The translations under genes and the position numbers were made by a program. Shown one piece after another: positions 17,192 to 26,084 of a stretch of 56,869 nt of DNA. The notes under the pieces are model-generated. The model did not search any database, had not been told where the DNA came from, and was given only the letters and a program-made list of their open reading frames with translations. Every line of letters begins with the position of its first letter. Within the stretch, counting starts at the first letter, position 1. Source of the DNA: Ruminococcus sp. Phil11 (GTDB lineage: Bacteria; Bacillota; Clostridia; Oscillospirales; Ruminococcaceae); the NCBI GenBank assembly GCA_001940925.1, contig MSGZ01000038.1, positions 1-56,869 on the forward strand, written 5' to 3'.

Positions 17192-19654
17192 ATGAAACAA
17201 TTCGGTCACTTCGATGACGCGCGCAAGGAATACGTCATCCAGTCTCCGCGGACGCCTTATCCGTGGATCAATTACCTCGGAACGCAGGCTTTCTTCTCCC
17301 TGATCTCCAACACCGCCGGCGGCTACAGCTTCTATAAGGATGCCCGTCTGCGCCGCATCACCCGTTACCGCTACAACAATGTGCCGATCGACATGGGCGG
17401 CCGGTACTTCTATATCTCCGACAACGGCACGATCTGGAATCCGGGCTGGTCGCCGGTCAAGACGGAGCTCGATTTCTACGAGTGCCGCCACGGCATGGGC
17501 TATACCGTCATCACCGGCAAGAAGAATGACCTGAAGGCTGAAGTCACTTTCTTTGTCCCCCAGAACTACGACGGTGAAGTTCAGCAGGTCGTTCTGACCA
17601 ACGAAGGCTCCGCTGCTAAAACATTCAAGTTCTTCTCGTTCGCCGAGTGGTGTCTCTGGGATGCGCAGGATGACTGCACCAACTTCCAGAGAAACTTCTC
17701 CACCGGCCGCGTTGAGGTCGAGGGCTCGACCATTTACCACAAGACCGAATACAGAGACAGACGCGATCATTATGCATTCTATACCGTGAACGATGAGATC
17801 GACGGCTACGATACCGACCGCGATTCGTTCATCGGCCTTTATAACGGCTTCGGCGATCCGCAGGCTGTGCTGGACGGCAAGGCAACCAATTCCTTCGCGG
17901 ACGGCTGGTCCCCGATCGCTTCCCACTACAAGGAGATCACCCTTGCAGCAGGCGAATCCAAGACGCTCGTCTTTATCCTCGGCTATGTCGAGATGCCCGC
18001 AGACAGGAAGTTTGAAGCGGACGGCGTGACGATCAACAAGGAAAAGGCCTACAAGATGATCGAGCAGTACAACACGCCCGAAAAGGTCGCTGCCGGTCTT
18101 GCAGAGCTGAAGGCTGCATGGGACAAGCTCCTCGGCATCTTCAATGTCAATACCTCGGATGACAAGGTCAACCGCATGGTCAATATCTGGAACCAGTATC
18201 AGTGCATGGTCACCTTCAACCTGTCCCGTTCCGCTTCCTACTTCGAGAGCGGCATCGGCAGAGGCATGGGCTTCCGTGACTCGAATCAGGATATCCTCGG
18301 CTTCGTCCACCAGATCCCGGACAGAGCAAGAGAGAGACTGATCGACCTGGCTTCCACGCAGCTCGAGGACGGCGGATGCTATCATCAGTATCAGCCGCTC
18401 ACCAAGAAGGGCAATTCCGATATCGGCGGCGACTTCTCCGATGACCCGCTGTGGATGATCCTTTCCGTCGGTGCCTATATCAAGGAGTCCGGAGACTGGG
18501 GAATTCTCGATCAGCCGGTTCCGTATGACAATGATGAGTCCAAAGCAAAGCCGATGCTCGATCACCTGACGGTTTCGTTCTATCACATCGTCAACAATCT
18601 GGGTCCGCACGGCCTGCCGCTTGCCATGCGCGCAGACTGGAACGACTGCATCAACCTCTCCTGCTTCTCCGATAAGCCGGGCGAGAGCTTCCAGACCTAC
18701 ACCAACCCGAAGTTCAAGGCTGAGGGCGGTTATTCCAAGGTCGCAGAGTCCGTCATGGTCGCGGCACTGTTCACCTATGTCGGCCCGACCTATGTCGGCA
18801 TCCTGAAGCACCTCGGCAAGGACGATGAGGCTGCAAAGGCACAGGCTGAGATCGACAAGATGAAGAAAAACGTCATGGAATCCGCTTTCGACGGCGAATG
18901 GTTCCTCCGTGCCTACGACGCTTCCGGTGCCAAGATGGGCTCCAAGGAGTGCGAGGAAGGCAAGATCTTCATCGAGCCGCAGGGCTTCGCAGTCATGTCC
19001 GAGATCGGCAAGGATCAGGGCGCGGATATCAAGACGCTCAATTCGATCGACAAGTATCTCAATACCAAGTACGGCCTTGTGCTGAACAACCCGGCATTCT
19101 CCAAGTACTATATCCAGTACGGCGAGATCTCGACCTATCCGGGCGGCTACAAGGAAAATGCGGGTATCTTCACGCACAACAATGCATGGATCATCTGCGC
19201 AGAGGCATATGCCGGCAGAGGCGACAAGGCATTTGAGTATTACAGCAAGATCGCACCGGCATTCAACGAGGAGATTTCCGATCTGCACAAGACCGAGCCG
19301 TATGTCTACGGTCAGATGATCGCAGGCAAGGACGCTTCCCGCTTCGGCGAGGGCAAGAACTCCTGGCTGACCGGTACGGCTGCATGGAACTTCGTTGCGA
19401 TCTCACAGTATATCCTCGGTATCTCCGCAGACTTTGACGGTCTGAAGGTCGATCCGTCCATTCCGAAGGCATGGGACGGCTTCACCGCGACCAGAAAGTT
19501 CCGCGGCGCGACCTATCAGATCACGGTCAAGAATCCGGATCATGTGTCCAAGGGCATCAAGTCCCTGACCGTGGACGGCAAGGCTGTCGAGGGCAATGTC
19601 GTTCCGGTGCTTCCGGCAGGCGGCACCTACGAAGTCGTGGCAGTGCTCGGCTGA
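17192..19654 (+). CDS. Cellobiose phosphorylase (GH94)
   Basis: An 820-residue cytoplasmic enzyme that splits cellobiose with phosphate into glucose 1-phosphate and glucose, saving ATP during cellodextrin use. [16 protein letters not shown], the N-terminal beta-sandwich ([20 protein letters not shown]), the helical barrel with [14 protein letters not shown], the [11 protein letters not shown] motif (Asp482 and Asp485, one being the general acid) and C-terminal NNAWI and TGTAAWNF are typical of GH94 cellobiose phosphorylases; length is normal. AAAAGGAG precedes the ATG. Codon use is strongly biased to preferred codons, which suggests high expression. Confidence 0.96.
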   Translation: MKQFGHFDDARKEYVIQSPRTPYPWINYLGTQAFFSLISNTAGGYSFYKDARLRRITRYRYNNVPIDMGGRYFYISDNGTIWNPGWSPVKTELDFYECRHGMGYTVITGKKNDLKAEVTFFVPQNYDGEVQQVVLTNEGSAAKTFKFFSFAEWCLWDAQDDCTNFQRNFSTGRVEVEGSTIYHKTEYRDRRDHYAFYTVNDEIDGYDTDRDSFIGLYNGFGDPQAVLDGKATNSFADGWSPIASHYKEITLAAGESKTLVFILGYVEMPADRKFEADGVTINKEKAYKMIEQYNTPEKVAAGLAELKAAWDKLLGIFNVNTSDDKVNRMVNIWNQYQCMVTFNLSRSASYFESGIGRGMGFRDSNQDILGFVHQIPDRARERLIDLASTQLEDGGCYHQYQPLTKKGNSDIGGDFSDDPLWMILSVGAYIKESGDWGILDQPVPYDNDESKAKPMLDHLTVSFYHIVNNLGPHGLPLAMRADWNDCINLSCFSDKPGESFQTYTNPKFKAEGGYSKVAESVMVAALFTYVGPTYVGILKHLGKDDEAAKAQAEIDKMKKNVMESAFDGEWFLRAYDASGAKMGSKECEEGKIFIEPQGFAVMSEIGKDQGADIKTLNSIDKYLNTKYGLVLNNPAFSKYYIQYGEISTYPGGYKENAGIFTHNNAWIICAEAYAGRGDKAFEYYSKIAPAFNEEISDLHKTEPYVYGQMIAGKDASRFGEGKNSWLTGTAAWNFVAISQYILGISADFDGLKVDPSIPKAWDGFTATRKFRGATYQITVKNPDHVSKGIKSLTVDGKAVEGNVVPVLPAGGTYEVVAVLG

Positions 19655-19672
19655 TCTGCAAAACGAAATAAA

Positions 19673-19706
19673 AGCGAGGCAGCGCTCCGGCGCTGCATCG
19701 CTTTTT
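19673..19706 (+). terminator. Rho-independent terminator after the GH94 gene
   Basis: The stem AGCGAGGCAGCGC pairs with GCGCTGCATCGCT (one mismatch) around TCCG and is followed by five Ts. It may attenuate rather than fully isolate the next gene, whose ribosome site begins ~25 nt later. Confidence 0.85.
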
Positions 19707-19741
19707 CCGCTTGTTTTTCTTTTAGGGAGGTATTACATATA

Positions 19742-20389
19742 ATGGTTAACAATCAGAATGAAGCGCAGAGCAAAAAGAAACATACGCTGCGCAATCTCAT
19801 CCTCATTCTGGCGGCCCTGCTGATCGTATCGTTTGTTGCGGGCTTTTTCATCTACTGCCGCACATGGCGTCTGTTCCCGAATATGCCGGGAATCGTTGAC
19901 GTCTTTACCGGGAACGATCACTTTACGCGCAAGGATCATGTCGGTCTTTACGAGCACGGCAATAACAGCGATATTACCGGCTCCGGCAGCATCAATGAGG
20001 ACAGGCAGGTGCTCATGAGACAGAGCGGCCTGAAATATGATCTGGTAAAGAAGCCGGTCGTCGTGGATACGACCTCGTTCTCGACCTATTCGCTCTATCC
20101 CTGCGATAAGCCGGCGGATATCTCGCTGATCTTTGACCAGAACGACAAGCTCTGCTGCACCGAGATCGTGTATCATTACACAGAGGATCAGATGAAGAAT
20201 TTTGATCAGGATATGAGCCAGATGATCTATGCAGTTGACCGCAGGCTCCGTCAGAACGCGCTGTTTTCCGTGTATGCGACCCTTGCAGATAAGCTCGGTT
20301 ACAAGCGTTACTACGTGATGCGCATCGGCTCCGCAGAGGACACGCAGCTCGTCGTGCAGGAATTTTACCGGACAAAGGCTTATAACTGA
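19742..20389 (+). CDS. Membrane-anchored protein of unknown function
   Basis: A 215-residue protein. A basic N terminus (SKKKHTLRN) leads into one membrane helix at residues ~19-38 (LILILAALLIVSFVAGFFIYC). The rest is a soluble, presumably outer domain with no motif I recognise. A GGAGGTATTACATATA site precedes the ATG. It stands between two terminators and no promoter of its own is evident, so read-through from the phosphorylase gene is possible. Confidence 0.7.
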   Translation: MVNNQNEAQSKKKHTLRNLILILAALLIVSFVAGFFIYCRTWRLFPNMPGIVDVFTGNDHFTRKDHVGLYEHGNNSDITGSGSINEDRQVLMRQSGLKYDLVKKPVVVDTTSFSTYSLYPCDKPADISLIFDQNDKLCCTEIVYHYTEDQMKNFDQDMSQMIYAVDRRLRQNALFSVYATLADKLGYKRYYVMRIGSAEDTQLVVQEFYRTKAYN

Positions 20390-20409
20390 TCCGGTTTCAG
20401 AAGCAGAAA

Positions 20410-20443
20410 AAGGGCGTCGGCAGGCAAGCCGGCGCCCTTTGCT
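20410..20443 (+). terminator. Rho-independent terminator
   Basis: GGGCGTCGGC and GCCGGCGCCC form a 10-bp stem (one wobble) with an AGGCAA-type loop, preceded by A-runs and followed by TTTGCTT. It ends the transcript of the preceding gene. Confidence 0.82.
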
Positions 20444-20645
20444 TGTAGATAAAGTGACTCAGACGGATTCAAAATGGGGGCTGCACGCCTTCATACGCCT
20501 CGCCGGGGATATTGTTTCAAGGCTTCAAAACATAATAAAAAGATGTATTTACTTACTTTTCTTTAAATGGGATTCCAAAGGGACAGTGTCCCTTTGGCGG
20601 GTTTGGGCGGAGCCCATTATCAATCATCGCGAAGCGATACCTTAT
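20444..20645. other. Gene-free stretch with a 23-bp palindrome
   Basis: At 20575-20597, CCAAAGGGACA and TGTCCCTTTGG form a perfect 11-bp inverted repeat around a single G. The flanking sequence CGGGTTTGGGCGGAGCCC looks like a remnant of a dispersed repeat. No coding sequence is seen. Confidence 0.55.
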
Positions 20646-21218
20646 TCAATACCCTGCGCGGCGGAGAAGGGCGGGGCCGTTTTGCTTCAGCCAGCGGTCG
20701 CAGCGGGCGTAATCCGGAAAGATCCGGTACACCGCCGCATAAAAACTGCGCGAATGGTTCGGATGCAGCCTGTGGCAAAGCTCATGCACGATCACGCTGT
20801 CCAGAACCTCCGGCGGCGCAAGCATCAGCAGACAGTTAAAATTCAGATTGCCCGCCGCGGTACAGCTACCCCAGCGTGTTTTCTGACAGCGGATCGTGAT
20901 GCGCCCGTAGCTGACGCCGAGCCTGTCGGCATAGACCGCCGTGCGCTGCGGGATCACCGCTCTGGCCTGCTCCGCAAGTGCGCTCAGCTCGTCGGCCGTG
21001 AGCAGCGGTTCGTGATGCTGCTGCATATTCGCTCGATTTCGCTGCACATGCCGCTCAATGAATCCGGCCTTCTCTTTCAGGAACCGTTCGATCTGCGGAA
21101 GCGGCATCCGCAGCGGTGCGCGCACCGTGACGCTGCCGTCCGACCGCACCTCCGCTGACAGCGTTTTGCGGCGGCTGCGAATCAGTTTGATCTCTGCCGA
21201 GATGCCCTCGATCTGCAT
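20646..21218 (-). CDS. YgjP-like (DUF45) zinc metallopeptidase-fold protein
   Basis: A 190-residue protein of the YgjP/DUF45 family. The VIVHELCHRLHPNHSRSFY segment carries the zinc-binding HExxH motif as HELCH plus the downstream His. TRWGSC, the conserved RWGSC-type segment before it, and the N-terminal KxKTLSAEVRSDGSVTVRAP strand pattern are also family hallmarks. The family is related to SprT/WLM proteases, and most members have no established substrate. ATG 21218 is chosen for its GGAGG site. It is the last gene of a three-gene operon behind the LRAT-fold gene. Confidence 0.85.
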   Translation of the reverse strand: MQIEGISAEIKLIRSRRKTLSAEVRSDGSVTVRAPLRMPLPQIERFLKEKAGFIERHVQRNRANMQQHHEPLLTADELSALAEQARAVIPQRTAVYADRLGVSYGRITIRCQKTRWGSCTAAGNLNFNCLLMLAPPEVLDSVIVHELCHRLHPNHSRSFYAAVYRIFPDYARCDRWLKQNGPALLRRAGY

Positions 21219-21277
21219 AAAACCTCCTGCCGGTCTCCGGCAAACAGACGGGAGCCGCCGAAGCGACCCCCGCAATA

Positions 21278-22147
21278 TTATCTGAAAACAGGTCTGTGGA
21301 ACTGCCAGTTCTGATTGTTCAGCAGCGAGCCGAGCATTCCGTTCACCTGCAGCGATTCGCTGACGCCGGTCTTGCACCAGATCGCGAAATGCTCGCAGTT
21401 ATTGGTGAAAAAGTTGTAGCTTGTTTCACCCAGACGGGATCTCGCTCTTGCGACGGTCTCCTCCGGTGAATACAGATGATAGCCGTAGGTACGCTGCAGC
21501 GTCCGCGCAAGTTCCTCCGAATAAGTATTCGTATGCGGCGTGACGGGTCCGCCCAGACGCACCGGCGGTTCATAGGGCTTCGGGAAATCCAGAATGAAAT
21601 ATTCCGAATCGTCCCGCAGGAAATTCCGCAGATTCGTCGCATGAACGACCGCATGACCGATCGTCTTGCTCGCCGGAATATTGTAATGCACAATGCAGGT
21701 ATCGCTGACATAAATGCCGTAATGCTCGTAGATACCGCCGCGCCGGACGACGCCGATGATGTCGCCGTACTGCGCCTGCACCGGCTGCTGCATCGCCAGC
21801 GGATCGGCCGTGCCGGTCTGCTGGAAGCCTGTGACATAGCCCGGCGTTTGTCCCATATTGCGGATCGCCTCCGCACGAGCCGCCCTGCGGATCATGGTCT
21901 GCTCAAGCATCTCCTGTGTACCGCGGTCGAGCACCTGCCCGTATTTGTCGATGATCCGGCACTCGCCGCTCACGACATGCCGCTGCAGCGTGCAGTCTGC
22001 GCCGTAATCGAGATCCTCCCAGCAGTAATCCTTATCCATGATCGTGAAGCCTGTGTCCGGATTCTGCATCTGCAGATTTTCGCTCAGGTTATCGAGCTTG
22101 TTCGCCAGCTTATCCATACCGCGGCTGACCGCGTCCCAAAATTCCAT
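21278..22147 (-). CDS. LRAT-domain (NlpC/P60-superfamily) protein
   Basis: A 289-residue protein. The C-terminal half holds an LRAT-type permuted papain-like domain: the GDIIGVVRRGGIYEHYGIYV strand carries the catalytic His and NNCEHFAIWCKTG carries the NCEHF Cys. Enzymes of this fold act as acyltransferases or thiol hydrolases on lipids or peptides. The N-terminal ~110 residues have an amphipathic helix (MEFWDAVSRGMDKLANKLDNLSE) and a small beta region (CRIIDKYGQVLDRG). There is no signal peptide. It sits 24 bp after the zinc-ribbon protein and 59 bp before the metallopeptidase. The substrate is unknown. Confidence 0.85.
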   Translation of the reverse strand: MEFWDAVSRGMDKLANKLDNLSENLQMQNPDTGFTIMDKDYCWEDLDYGADCTLQRHVVSGECRIIDKYGQVLDRGTQEMLEQTMIRRAARAEAIRNMGQTPGYVTGFQQTGTADPLAMQQPVQAQYGDIIGVVRRGGIYEHYGIYVSDTCIVHYNIPASKTIGHAVVHATNLRNFLRDDSEYFILDFPKPYEPPVRLGGPVTPHTNTYSEELARTLQRTYGYHLYSPEETVARARSRLGETSYNFFTNNCEHFAIWCKTGVSESLQVNGMLGSLLNNQNWQFHRPVFR

Positions 22148-22171
22148 TGCTTTACCTTTCCTCCTTTGGCA

Positions 22172-23197
22172 TCAATCGTTCGCACGGGAGATCCAGAAAA
22201 CATATTTTCCGTTTCGTTCATAGTATCCGACGGAAAGTGCGCCGTCGTAGTAGTCGTAATGTGCAAGATTGTTGTCATTCACAACGGTATGCTCACCGAA
22301 TACGCCGTCCGCAAACTTCGTAAATTCGTTGAAAATCTTTTCGATCTCGGCTTTCGTCCAGACATACTTTCCCTTGTAGTCGATGTGATTGCCGAACTGA
22401 TAATCGACCGCACGCAGATAGCTGCCCTGCGCGGCGTCGCCGTTGTGGATATACAGGTCGACCGCGGCGGGGAGCTGCAGGTCGCTGTAGCCCGGAACCG
22501 GGAACGCATCGGTGATATAACGGTAGGTCGAGTTGGACGAACCGCCCTCGTCCGGAGTATCGCCGCAGTACAGGTCGGCGTTTTTGCCCCAGTCGATCCC
22601 GAGCTGCATCATCGCGTTTTTCGCATCGGCCTCGCTGAGTGCCTGCCCGTCATGGTTATCCGAGCGCGTGTAAAGTCCGGGCGGCAGGAACACATCCCCG
22701 CTGTCATAGGAGCGGAACGGCATCGCACCGAGCGTTTTGTAATATTCCGAGGCGGATGTCCCGCTATCCGCAGGCTTTTCCGCGGGCTTCTCAGCAGGCT
22801 TTGCAGTCGTTTCCTTTGCTTTTTCGGTTTCCGGAGCCTTTGTGGTCTCCGGAGCCTTGGTTTCCGGAGCCTTCGTCTCAGGCGGATCGGTCTCCTTCGG
22901 CGCAGCAGTCGTTTCCGGGACGGTCGTCTCGGGGGGAGCGGTCGTTTCCGGCTTGGGTGCTTCGGTCGCAGGCGCAGCGGTGACCTCCGCAACAGGCGGA
23001 ACGGCCGGCTGCTTAACGGGCTTATTCAGTGCACGGAAAGCGACAAGTCCGCCGCCGACCAGCGCAATGCAGATCATGGCGGTCAGGATGATATTCGCAT
23101 TCTTTCCGCTTTCCCGCGCGGTTTTTACAGAGAGACCGCATTTCGGACAATATTTGTACTGTTTCGGCACGGTTGCTCGGCAATTCGGGCATTTCAT
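22172..23197 (-). CDS. Zinc-ribbon membrane protein with Thr/Glu/Pro-rich stalk
   Basis: A 341-residue protein. A cytoplasmic zinc ribbon, CPNC...CPKC, lies in residues 3-22. A membrane helix follows near residues 36-56 (ANIILTAMICIALVGGGLVAF), then a ~90-residue stalk of APET/TTAPPE-type repeats, and a C-terminal globular domain of ~190 residues (from YYKTLGAMPFRSY). The globular domain is unknown to me. ATG 23197 is 8 nt after GAAGGAG. A zinc ribbon followed by a helix is common in clostridial membrane proteins. It is the first gene of the operon with the LRAT and YgjP-like genes. Confidence 0.8.
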   Translation of the reverse strand: MKCPNCRATVPKQYKYCPKCGLSVKTARESGKNANIILTAMICIALVGGGLVAFRALNKPVKQPAVPPVAEVTAAPATEAPKPETTAPPETTVPETTAAPKETDPPETKAPETKAPETTKAPETEKAKETTAKPAEKPAEKPADSGTSASEYYKTLGAMPFRSYDSGDVFLPPGLYTRSDNHDGQALSEADAKNAMMQLGIDWGKNADLYCGDTPDEGGSSNSTYRYITDAFPVPGYSDLQLPAAVDLYIHNGDAAQGSYLRAVDYQFGNHIDYKGKYVWTKAEIEKIFNEFTKFADGVFGEHTVVNDNNLAHYDYYDGALSVGYYERNGKYVFWISRAND

Positions 23198-23302
23198 TGG
23201 TAACACTCCTTCTTCAGATCAGGAACAAGCTTCTCTCTATCCTCGCTGCTTCGGGCAGCGGCTTGTGAATATGTGGCCATGAGATTCTGTGCTGATAACT
23301 TT

Positions 23303-23331
23303 ATTATAGCACATTTCGGCTGAAATTGCAA
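23303..23331 (-). promoter_or_regulatory. Promoter of the zinc-ribbon/LRAT/YgjP operon
   Basis: On the minus strand, TTGCAA (23326-23331) and TATAAT (23303-23308) are 17 bp apart, giving a leader of ~100 nt before ATG 23197. Confidence 0.75.
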
Positions 23332-23399
23332 CGAGACTGTGCGCTTTCACAAAACTTTTACAAATTTTGTGGAAAACAATATAGATTATACAGACAGTA

Positions 23400-23433
23400 T
23401 ACAAAAAGGCTCCGGTACGCCCCGGAGCCTTTG
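23400..23433 (-). terminator. Terminator after the WYL regulator
   Basis: AGGCTCCGG and CCGGAGCCT form a 9-bp stem with a 5-nt loop. On the minus strand it is followed by TTTTTGT. Confidence 0.85.
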
Positions 23434-23435
23434 TT

Positions 23436-24497
23436 TTATGCGGGATCGGATTCATCCGGAGATTCTGTCGGATAACGCGCAGCAAGCGCATGAATAATCT
23501 CCGCAAGACTGCTGCGCAGCGAGTCCGGCGAAAGAACCGTCACATATTGCCCGTATTGCAGTGCCCAGTGCTGCATGGCTGTCGGATGAACCTGTACGGT
23601 GACACGGAGCATATCCTTCTGCTCTGCACGGGATATTTCCGCACTGCTGCCGAACCAATCGAGGATATCGCCGAGAATCCGCACATCTGCGAGGAATTCA
23701 CAGGTGACTGTCTCCCCGCTGTACATATAAAGCTGCTCTGCCAGATTCTCCGGCAAGGTATGCTTGCCGCTGAGCTCCTCAACCGGCAGACGCTCAAACT
23801 GCTCGATGATATGCACATCCGTGATGCGGTCGATGCGGTAATGCGAGACGGATCTGTGCGGCTCCTTGCAGCAGATCAGGTAATACCGGCCGTGCGAGAC
23901 CGCGATCTCATACGGGCTGACAAGATATTCCCGTGCGTCCCCGGTGCTCCTCTGCCGCGGCATCTGCACAGGCTGATCGTTTTCATCGAGCTGATAGGTG
24001 CAATACCGGAAGCTGACCATGCGGTTCCTGCGGATCGCCTCGCATAATATTTCCACTGAGTATAATAATTGCTTTGCAGGCGGCGTATGGAGATAGACCA
24101 TTTGCTGTTCCGACTGCGCCTGACGGCTCATCGGGGACGAATGCAGCATCAGCTTCTGGATCAGTGCCTCGCGCTGCGTTTCCGGAACAGCAGGCATCGC
24201 AGCCAGCAGATCGGTCATCAGCCGGAGCTCGCTGGCTTCAAACTGCGGTTCCAGATACCAGTCCGTCTGCAAAATCTCCGTCGAACCGTCCGGCAGGTTT
24301 CGCGTTTTCTTCGACGAGCAAAGCGGATAACCCGCCGCTGCAAGCTCATCGAGATAGGTTTTCAGCGTCCGGCGGTTCATTTTGACGCCGAATCGTGCCT
24401 GCATCCGTTCAGAAATTGCCTGCTGTGACATTCTGTGCGCTTCATCGGTTTCCTCCTGCAGAAGCGTCAGCAGTTGAAAAATCAGCTGTCCTTTCAC
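23436..24497 (-). CDS. WYL-domain transcriptional regulator
   Basis: A 353-residue regulator. An N-terminal winged helix (residues ~1-60, with MSQQAISERMQARFGVKMNRRTLKTYLDEL) should bind DNA. The WYL domain (residues ~150-235) shows VSFRYCTYQL, YLVSPYEIAVSHGRYYLICC and VSHYRIDRITDV, a sensor fold that binds nucleic acid or nucleotide ligands in studied members. A WCX-like C-terminal region follows. It begins with GTG, overlapping the LCP stop by 4 nt, so it is translated with the wall-assembly gene. WYL proteins often sit in defence loci, but no other defence genes are nearby. Confidence 0.88.
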   Translation of the reverse strand: MKGQLIFQLLTLLQEETDEAHRMSQQAISERMQARFGVKMNRRTLKTYLDELAAAGYPLCSSKKTRNLPDGSTEILQTDWYLEPQFEASELRLMTDLLAAMPAVPETQREALIQKLMLHSSPMSRQAQSEQQMVYLHTPPAKQLLYSVEILCEAIRRNRMVSFRYCTYQLDENDQPVQMPRQRSTGDAREYLVSPYEIAVSHGRYYLICCKEPHRSVSHYRIDRITDVHIIEQFERLPVEELSGKHTLPENLAEQLYMYSGETVTCEFLADVRILGDILDWFGSSAEISRAEQKDMLRVTVQVHPTAMQHWALQYGQYVTVLSPDSLRSSLAEIIHALAARYPTESPDESDPA

Positions 24498-25870
24498 GGC
24501 TGCACCTCACTTTCGGGCTCCTCCGACGGGAGCGGATCGGTCACGGTATCGACAAAGAGCTGGTGATTCCGGTCAAAATCGACCGCAAGAACCATTTGTC
24601 CGTCCGGAGCAGTCTGATCCGAGAAGGTGCCGTCCGCCGGAAGCCGCAGCTTCTGCATATCGTAGGCGATCAGCTTGACGGGCATTTCCAGCGAGAGCAG
24701 ATACATGTTCATGCCGCTGATATTCGTTGAGAGCTCCGGCATTGCGCTGTAGAGGATCCGCGGGATCGCTGCGGGATTGGGATGCTTAATTTTGTGCAGT
24801 ATCTGATCGAGCACGGTGCGCTGGCGTTCTGTGCGCTCGTAATCCGCGTTTCCGACATACCGGATACGCGAATACGCCAGTGCCTGCTTGCCGTTCAGGA
24901 TAAACGTGCCCCCGCTCGGCAGGAAATCATCGGTCGGCTCATCGCCCATGATCCCGTTGACTTCGCTTTCCAGAATCACGTTGATCGCTTCGGCCTCCCG
25001 GTCGGAGACAGTCAGCTTCAATCCGCCGAGCGCATCTGCTATATGGACAAACGCCTTGAAATTGACGCAGACATATTCGTCAATCGGGATACCGAAATTA
25101 TTGACGACCGTGTCCATCAGCAGCGTTGCACCGCCGTATGCATACGCGGCATTCAGTTTGTCTGTGCCATGACCGGGGATGCTGACGTAGGAATCGCGCA
25201 GCAGCGAGGTCATTGTCACGGACTTGTTATGCCGGCTGAAGCTCAGTACGATCATCGTATCGGCGCGGCCGCGCTCCTGATCTCTGCTGTCCGTGCCGAT
25301 GATCAGGATATTCCTGACCGCGGTATCCTCCTCCGCAAGTCCTGCCGTCAGCGCGCGGGAGCCCGTTTCCTCGTAACGGATGCGCTTGATAGCAAGCACG
25401 GCCGCGGCGGAGTATAAAGCGAAAAGAATCGCCGCAGACGTCATGATGCCGGTAACCGAACGGAAAATGCAGCCGTGACGGTGCTTTTTGCGCTTTTTCT
25501 TCTTTTTTGCAGCCTTTTTTACCGGTTCTTCGTAGTCCGGAGCCATGCGGCTGTCATAGCGGCGGCGCGGCTGCGACTGATCCTCATCCGGGAGACGTTC
25601 CTGATAGGATGCGCGGCGGATCGGTGCGCGGATCGGGTCGGGCAGCGGCTGGATCCGCTGACGCTGCTGCGGTGCAGGCCTGCGTTCCCCCGGATAAACC
25701 GGCCCGCCGGCAGACGTTCTCTGCGCATGATGATATTGCAGGGCTCTGCCCGAGATCCGGTATTCCTTTGTATCGTGCAGCCTTGCGGCTTCAGCCCGAC
25801 GCACGGTTTCCGGATCGGGTCTGATCGCAGGCATGATTTTCGTATGGGAAAGACTGTTTCGCTTGTTCAT
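24494..25870 (-). CDS. LytR-CpsA-Psr (LCP) family cell-wall glycopolymer transferase
   Basis: A 458-residue membrane protein. A ~130-residue cytoplasmic tail rich in Arg, Pro and Gln ends in a Lys/Arg cluster, then a membrane helix (residues ~138-160) and the LCP domain. The domain shows NILIIGTDSR, RADTMIVLSFS, SLLRDSYVSIPGHGTDKLNAAYAYGG and ALAYSRIRYVGNADYERTERQR, with the Asp and Arg residues that bind the pyrophosphate lipid. LCP enzymes attach teichoic-acid or capsule polymers to peptidoglycan. The long disordered tail is the unusual part. It is coupled to the WYL regulator downstream. Confidence 0.93.
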   Translation of the reverse strand: MNKRNSLSHTKIMPAIRPDPETVRRAEAARLHDTKEYRISGRALQYHHAQRTSAGGPVYPGERRPAPQQRQRIQPLPDPIRAPIRRASYQERLPDEDQSQPRRRYDSRMAPDYEEPVKKAAKKKKKRKKHRHGCIFRSVTGIMTSAAILFALYSAAAVLAIKRIRYEETGSRALTAGLAEEDTAVRNILIIGTDSRDQERGRADTMIVLSFSRHNKSVTMTSLLRDSYVSIPGHGTDKLNAAYAYGGATLLMDTVVNNFGIPIDEYVCVNFKAFVHIADALGGLKLTVSDREAEAINVILESEVNGIMGDEPTDDFLPSGGTFILNGKQALAYSRIRYVGNADYERTERQRTVLDQILHKIKHPNPAAIPRILYSAMPELSTNISGMNMYLLSLEMPVKLIAYDMQKLRLPADGTFSDQTAPDGQMVLAVDFDRNHQLFVDTVTDPLPSEEPESEVQP

Positions 25871-25902
25871 GTTCGTCTTCCTTTCTCTGTTTCCGTGCTT
25901 CT

Positions 25903-25932
25903 ATTATACTCCTTTTTACGTTGTTCTGTCAA
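25903..25932 (-). promoter_or_regulatory. Promoter of the LCP-WYL operon
   Basis: On the minus strand, TTGACA (25927-25932) and TATAAT (25903-25908) are 18 bp apart. Confidence 0.75.
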
Positions 25933-25999
25933 CCTGATTTTGCAACTGTAGACAGATTGTTACCGCATCTTCAGAATCTCGAAATAAATATTTTATAAT

Positions 26000-26015
26000 T
26001 GTTCCACGTGGAACA
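26000..26015. promoter_or_regulatory. parS-like palindrome (site 1)
   Basis: TGTTCCACGTGGAACA, a perfect 16-bp palindrome matching the ParB-binding parS pattern TGTTNCACGTGNAACA. It lies in the gap after rsmG, close to the LCP promoter. Confidence 0.75.
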
Positions 26016-26025
26016 TTCCGCACAT

Positions 26026-26040
26026 TGTCCACGTGGAACA
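26026..26040. promoter_or_regulatory. Imperfect parS-like palindrome (site 2)
   Basis: TGTCCACGTGGAACA is the same sequence with one T missing from the left arm, 10 bp from site 1. The CCACGTGG core is intact. ParB affinity is probably reduced. Confidence 0.5.
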
Positions 26041-26084
26041 ATTACAGCCGGAGTGCTTTCATCATGCATTCCGGCTGATTGTTA

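Noticed and set aside
17033..19288. A 751-codon minus-strand frame opposite the cellobiose phosphorylase gene
   Set aside because: The plus strand encodes a full, recognisable GH94 enzyme with promoter and terminator; the opposite frame is a by-product of strong codon bias.
23436..25932. LCP-WYL operon as part of a defence island
   Set aside because: WYL proteins occur in defence loci, but no nuclease, toxin or restriction partner is adjacent, and coupling to an LCP wall enzyme fits envelope control better.
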